In this document: positions 59,277-64,000 of the stretch, in pieces | How positions within the stretch are numbered: position 1 is the stretch's first letter | How the letters are laid out: each line of letters opens with the position of its first letter | Assembly: GCF_018320785.1 (NCBI RefSeq) | Contig: NC_054869.1 | Coordinates: 44,047,789 to 44,111,788 of the forward strand | Reading direction: 5' to 3' | DNA length: 64,000 nt | Origin: Cheilinus undulatus | Taxonomy: Eukaryota; Chordata; Actinopteri; Labriformes; Labridae | Translations under genes and position numbers: made by a program | Notes under the pieces: model-generated | The model's input: only the letters and a program-made list of their open reading frames with translations | What the model was told of the DNA's origin: nothing | Databases searched by the model: none

Positions 59277-59904
59277 TGTAAAGAAAAACAGGCTAGTTTT
59301 AACCACATGGTCTTTATCAGGACATAGGAGCATCTGTACTGTATGAATGCAGATTAAATAAAAGACATTTAAACACCTTGGCTCCAGTGAGTGTGCCTGA
59401 AGATGGCTCAGTGGCATCACTTTTACTGTAGGTAATATTTATATCTGTAAGGGCACTCAGCGCTACCTGAAGTTTACCATCCTGCACTGAGCAAACCCAG
59501 ATTTGTCTTTCAACTGAGATACCTCTGCTGTCATACTTCACATTTCTTGGCTGTATCATGTAATGGAACCAAAATTTAAGTTTCTGATCCGAAATTGTAC
59601 TTCTAGTTGTTTTCAAGATACTCTTCTGCAACAGTTGTGCAAAAAGCTGCATTATCCTCACAAACATCACTGTGTGATGGATGTAAAAATGACGCTGGCT
59701 TGCTTCAGTAATCTACACATCAAAGTGCTTATCACACAACCACAACATACTCGGCTCTGTTCCCACAAAGGACCTTTGTTGAAGGTTATACACTCCTGGC
59801 TCCATGTTTCCTGTTCTGTCTGGTATGAAGGAGGAAAATGTCAAGAAAAATGAAAAGACAAGCCTCCTTTTTCATAAAGTCTCATCATGGAAGTACGCTA
59901 CAGC

Positions 59905-60290
59905 TGGAAAGGAAAGTCAGTGTTTATTCTTCAATTTACAGCACATTGAATAATTTACAATAGTGAAAATGTATCATCAATTATACTCATCACAAAATGA
60001 AACCTCATAGATACATGACATTATGTATCCAGGAGAAATATTCTTCAAACTTTCGTCAATGACTTAATAAAAAAGATTTATAAAAGCCTAATAAAACAAC
60101 AGTTGCAAAAATACACTTCCCACAGAGTTGATGTTTTAGCCTGGATGTAAAACAAAAACATTTTTATATTTAAAAAAAAAAAAAAAAAAAAAAGTCTTCT
60201 TCACTATATATATTTTTTTACACATAGCACTAATTCATTTGAGGTCAAGAACATTTACAGGAGGAGTTGTGAGCAGCAGAGGTAGAGGAT
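59905..60290 (-). other. kmt5a: kmt5a 3' UTR
   Basis: Sequence between the TGA stop and the minus-strand AATAAA. It includes a run of more than 20 T on the coding strand (60,172-60,193). The short UTR is consistent with convergent ending toward rilpl2. Confidence 0.55.
59923..59928 (-). terminator. kmt5a: Polyadenylation signal AATAAA of kmt5a
   Basis: TTTATT on the plus strand reads AATAAA on the coding strand, about 365 bases after the stop codon. It is the first canonical hexamer found past the stop. Confidence 0.55.
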
Positions 60291-63064
60291 TCAGTATTTG
60301 AGCCATGGGTGAGCTAAGATCGAAGATTTACTCCGGTCGCCGTAGTCATACAGCAGCTCCTCCTCTGCTTTGATGTCTTTGGAGGCCACCAGGATCAGAT
60401 GAGGAGTCCCATCGATGGGATGAAGCTTCGTCTGACAGTTTCCATTTTTACTGTGGTTGATCAGCCTACCAAGACGGTCAGTTTCTTTTGTAGCATCCAC
60501 ACTGGAAAAGATAAATACAGATTAAACTGGGACACAACCCAGGTATCCATACTCAAAAGTTAGAAAAAGAGATGCATTTTAGGTAGCACTTTAATGTCTC
60601 CTACAATCTAACTAAAGCCATATAGGTGTTACTGTAAGTGTCAGACTTTGCTGACAGTGTCCTATGCAGCCTTTATAATTTTTTAATCAGATAATGGAGC
60701 AGGAAAAGCCACACAGACCATAAAAGAACACAATTTACATCCAAAATTACAGAGATGCAGATTTAGGATTAGAATTACCTGTGGACCTCTGTGTGAGCTG
60801 AAATGTGGTTGGTAATTTGCCTTGGAGTTTTTACACCATGGCAAGGCAAGGCAAGTCTATTTGTACATGGTTAATTTACATGGGATTAATAATAATGATT
60901 TTATTTAAATAGCACCTTTCAAAACATTGTTACAAGGTGCTTTACATCATAAAATCAAATAAAACGCACACCTATTACAAAAAGAAAATAAACTGGATAA
61001 ATCAGTTAGTTCCTCAGGTAGGGAGTTCCATAGTTTTGGAGCTCTTACAGAAAATGCTCTGTCACCCTTAGTGACAAGGTGAGCTGGCGGAACACAAAGG
61101 AGGCTGCTACCTGAGGAACGAAGACAGCGGCTAGGCTCGTAGGGTGTTAGTAAGTCTGTGATGTATGTTAGGGCGAGTCTGTGTAATGTTTTAAAAGTAA
61201 TAAGTAAAAGTTTTAAATCAATCCTATACTTGACCGGTAGCCAGTGGAGAGAAGCGAGAATGGGGGTGATACGGTCTTGTCTCTTGGAGTTTGTTAAGAG
61301 TCTGGCTGCTGAGTTTTGAATGAGTTGGAGACGAGAAATAGATTTTTGGGAGAATACAGTGAGTTGCAGTAGTTGAGACGTGAAGAAATGAAAGTAGTTG
61401 AGACGTGAAAAAATGAAAGCATGAATAACTTTTTCAAGGTCTGGATAGATTAAAAACATAGATGTCCTACGTGATTATCACAATTTACCAGAGGTCCCTA
61501 GGTAATACTTATCCCTACAAATAGTGTGACATCCAGATAACTGGATATAAAAGTATTGTTGTGTATTCATTATTCTCAGTTGGACTTACCAGTATGTTTT
61601 AGCCTGGTACTGGAAGTAGTACATGTAACAGCCTGTTTGTGGATCCTGAGCGTACTGAGCCTCTCTTCTTTTAGCCTCTTCTAGTTCCAACAGGTCTCCA
61701 TGATACTCCACCACAAAGTCTCCTTTTTTGAATCCCTTTGAAGCAAATATCCCCCTTCCTTTTCCCTCTATGAGTTTGACCTGCAAAAATCAAGGTTGAG
61801 GTTAGATTGATTCATTAACAGAGCAGGTTTAGGTTCCAAGTTTACTGTGGCTGATGATTTTTTTTTTGTCAAATTAGCAGCTAAGAAGGACTAATCATAA
61901 AAAGATGCAATTTAAATCAATATACTTGGAAGGAAGTGAAGAATAAAATAAAAATCCCCATTAATAAACTGTTCCTGGTCATTGCTGTGCTTTGTGCACC
62001 ACAGCAAATGTTGGTTTGGTAATGCACACTGTTGGCTGCAAGTTATGGAATACACAAAAAATTTACCAAACACACTTGAATCTGACATGATATGATCTTT
62101 TCTTTTCTACAGGCTTTATTTAGACACTGAAATAGCTCAGCTGTTACAGAGAACAGAGACTGTCTGCAGTGAGAAGAGCAGTGAGAAGAGCCTGCATTAA
62201 AAAAAAAACATCTCAAAACCATTTATTTCCCCATTTTAAGCTTCTAAATGTTATGTAACTACATAGAATTTATCCAGAGGGATGCCAAGTTACATATAGT
62301 GCTCAACAAATTTATTAGACCACCACCCAAAGTAAGTTTATACCACAGCTGCCCTAAATTAACAGCATTGGTAATTACCAAAATCATTTTTTATGTTTCT
62401 GCCATGGTTAATACACCAATATGTAGAGGCTCTTTAACCCAAATGAATTTTTCAATGCTAAAATGTATTTATTATTGTTATCCATGAATTTTCAAATTTA
62501 TTGATTTACAAAAAAACGTAAAAAATAGTAAAGCACATGATTAATATGTCAAGTTAAAGTTATTTACTTGCATTCTTGAGGAGAAAAATTAGTTTTAGTG
62601 GTTGAATGTTATGCTTGATTAATTTCTGACTTCTCAGAGAAGCCCAGTGAGCCGGTGAATTCAGTTTGAAATTCCTCATTCCTGTTCAAAATGGTAAAAC
62701 GTGGAGAGGTCACTGTAAATGAAAGGGTCCGCATTAAAGCACTTCATGATGCTGGATGGTCTCTGAGACAAATATGACAGGTGGTCTAATAAATTTGTTA
62801 AGCACTGTAAACTGGATTTTTTTGAGACAGTTATAAAATATTTAAAAGTTTTAAACAGAGGATAAAACAGCAAAATACATTTTAGGTCTGACATATATGG
62901 TTCTTAAACACAGTACTTCCACACATGGGACACACATGCATATAGTCAAGAACCGGCACAATCCATTGATTTACCGAAGCGTAGAATTGAAACCATGACG
63001 TTACCTGCATTCCTTCCTCAATGCCGTTCTTTATCAGGTCATCAATGTGTCTGTGTTCTTCGTT
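60291..63064 (-). CDS. kmt5a: Histone H4-K20 monomethyltransferase KMT5A/SETD8, last three exons (5'-partial)
   Basis: SET-domain enzyme that monomethylates histone H4 Lys20 in the nucleus. Exons in transcript order: 63064-63005, 61780-61590, 60501-60291; 153 residues ending AHPWLKY. First exon: NEEHRHIDDLIKNGIEEGMQ (human ...RKRIDELIESGKEEGMK). Second: KGRGIFASKGFKKGDFVVEY with the catalytic-site Tyr in EYHGDL, then AQDPQTGCYMYYFQYQAKTY. Third: a split Cys codon (TG|T), VDATKETDRLGRLINHSKNG with the cofactor-binding NHS motif, and ELLYDYGDRSKSS with the second active-site Tyr. All key SET residues I can place are intact, but several positions differ from the near-invariant vertebrate form (FASKGF for IATKQF, LAHPWLKY for EAHPWLKH), so it may be the more divergent of two teleost kmt5a paralogues. 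Upstream exons lie past 64,000. Confidence 0.92.
60502..61589 (-). other. kmt5a last intron, with LINE fragment
   Basis: More than half of this intron is the 5'-truncated LINE listed at 60841-61459, inserted in the same orientation as kmt5a. The rest is AT-rich. Confidence 0.6.
60841..61459 (-). mobile_element. 5'-truncated LINE (L2/CR1-like), end of reverse-transcriptase ORF
   Basis: A 170-residue minus-strand open frame carries motifs of the C-terminal part of L2/CR1/Rex-type ORFs: LEKVIHAFIFSRLNY, SRLQLIQNSAARLLT, ITPILASLHWLPV, YEPSRCLRSSGSSLL and GDRAFSVRAPKLWNSLPEEL. The 3' margin (plus-strand GATTTTATTTAAATAGCACC and GGCAAGGCAAGGCAAG) is typical LINE tail. The insertion is in sense with kmt5a, in its last intron. 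The ORF is still open but lacks the catalytic domain. Confidence 0.85.
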
Positions 63065-64000
63065 CTGTTGAGTTTCAGAAAGTGGGTCAAACTCGTGTTA
63101 AAGCAGTGCCACGTAATCCTTATAGACATTCTTTCACTCAAAGAAAACACAAATAATCAGCAAAAAAACAGGAAAAATAATGAGCTGTTTTCACATGTGC
63201 ACTCCTGAAAATTTCTAGAAGACTGAGCATGGATGCATAAAATTACTGGCAGGGTATTGGTATTGGCAGATTTGAGCTTAAAAAGGTAATTATTGGTTTC
63301 TGCAGATATACAAACTTTTGCCGACATTAGGCATGGGCCGTAGTATAGTGATAAAGTATCTGGGATATTAAAAAAAAAAAAGCTACATCATTGCTTACAT
63401 AACCACCATGAAGACAGTGCAGTGTAATGAGTGCATGTTTAGAATAAATTCCTTAATATGTGAAGATTCCTACATGAAGATGCTTTTAACATGATAAATG
63501 AAACCCTGTCAATGATTTCAGGCCTTGCATACTCAGATGTCATGGCCTGGCACAAGGCTGGCATCACACTCTGGTCCTTTGTGAAGTCGAACTGATAAAC
63601 ATGCACAGCTGGCTGTGATCCATGACAAAATGGTTTTAAAACACTTGAATCATTTGTTCTTCTCTTTTCCTCTTAATGATGACTGATTAGAGAGCATAGG
63701 AGGAAAGGAGATGGAGGGCCATTTGATCCTGGTGCAACTCAGCTTACCTGTAAAGTGTCAAAACAGTGCTTTAACTACAAATCACTTTTAGCATCCCTGT
63801 AATTAACTTTTTTCTTTGAACTGAAGCATTTTATCAAAAGGGTTAAAAGAAGCACCAGCGGGGGCATGCATTCTACTCACTGTGTGTGCGCATGCACACT
63901 GGCCTGCTTGTGTAATGTGGTTTTTAAATACTTAGCAGTACTGCTGTATACCTGTTAAAATCTGGGGAGGGTTTGATGGCAGTAAAAAACTTACACTGCC
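61781..64000 (-). other. kmt5a upstream introns within the window
   Basis: Contains the non-autonomous Tc1 element at 62295-62810. The right edge reads GGCAGT|GTAAG on the minus strand, which could be the donor of the next upstream exon, but only six bases of it are present. A second donor-like CAG|GTAAGC at 63,754 has no convincing open exon behind it. Confidence 0.4.
62295..62810 (+). mobile_element. Non-autonomous Tc1/mariner-like element, copy 2
   Basis: Terminal inverted repeats CAACAAATTTATTAGACCAC on the left and GTGGTCTAATAAATTTGTTA on the right, about 515 bases apart, next to TA dinucleotides. The right end retains a short transposase-derived stretch. It lies in a kmt5a intron. Confidence 0.75.

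Larger units (their letters stand above)
56046..59900. other. Intergenic region rilpl2-kmt5a (convergent genes)
   Basis: Nearly 4 kb dominated by two decayed Tc1-type transposons (56247-56996 and 58015-59276). The minus-strand open frames at 59010-59670 have no recognisable domain. No RNA gene was recognised. Confidence 0.5.

Noticed and set aside
59010-59670. Two minus-strand open frames next to kmt5a
   Set aside because: One overlaps the end of a decayed Tc1 element; neither shows a known domain or splice link to kmt5a.
63749-63790. Extra kmt5a exon ending at a CAG|GTAAGC donor on the minus strand
   Set aside because: The longer candidate (acceptor ATTACAG) has stops in all frames; a 27-base version (LKHCFDTLQ) does not resemble KMT5A.

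Overview
The window is vertebrate nuclear DNA, most likely from a teleost fish (percomorph-like). The genes are split by GT-AG introns into many exons, and the four recognisable proteins are closest to vertebrate HIP1R, RILPL1, RILPL2 and KMT5A. The non-coding DNA is AT-rich and full of Tc1/mariner-like, hAT-like and MITE remnants, L2/CR1-type LINE scraps, a 23-bp minisatellite and microsatellites. There is no prokaryotic or viral gene content and no CRISPR array.

Layout. (1) From the left edge to about 33,985 (+): hip1r, the endocytic clathrin/actin adaptor. Its first coding exon lies left of the window; 30 internal exons (4,581-31,459) and a terminal exon were placed by splice sites and phase. 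(2) 35,103-44,095 (+): rilpl1, eight coding exons, 458 residues. (3) 46,644-55,129 (+): rilpl2, four coding exons, 196 residues. (4) 63,064-60,291 (-): the last three coding exons of kmt5a (setd8), the H4K20 monomethyltransferase, convergent with rilpl2; its 5' exons lie beyond the right edge. Everything else is intron, UTR, or two short and one longer intergenic gap.

How the genes relate. rilpl1 and rilpl2 are tandem paralogues sharing an N-terminal RH1 block and a C-terminal RH2 block (the known phospho-Rab8/Rab10 binding surface). hip1r and kmt5a are functionally unrelated neighbours. In human these genes lie in the same 12q24.31 region, so this is conserved linkage with local rearrangement, not an operon or a new system.

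I found no convincing undescribed biological system. The most unusual material is: a fish rilpl1 with an extra acidic/Cys-containing insert and a hydrophobic C-terminus; a hip1r 3' end where splicing and intron retention give the same terminus; a 74-nt rilpl2 intron with a weak acceptor; several nested transposons; one 23-bp satellite family present in introns of both rilpl paralogues in opposite orientation; and a TTAA-flanked MITE carrying a tRNA-Arg-like A-box segment. All exon calls rest on reading frame, splice consensus and remembered family similarity; no alignment or transcript data were available.
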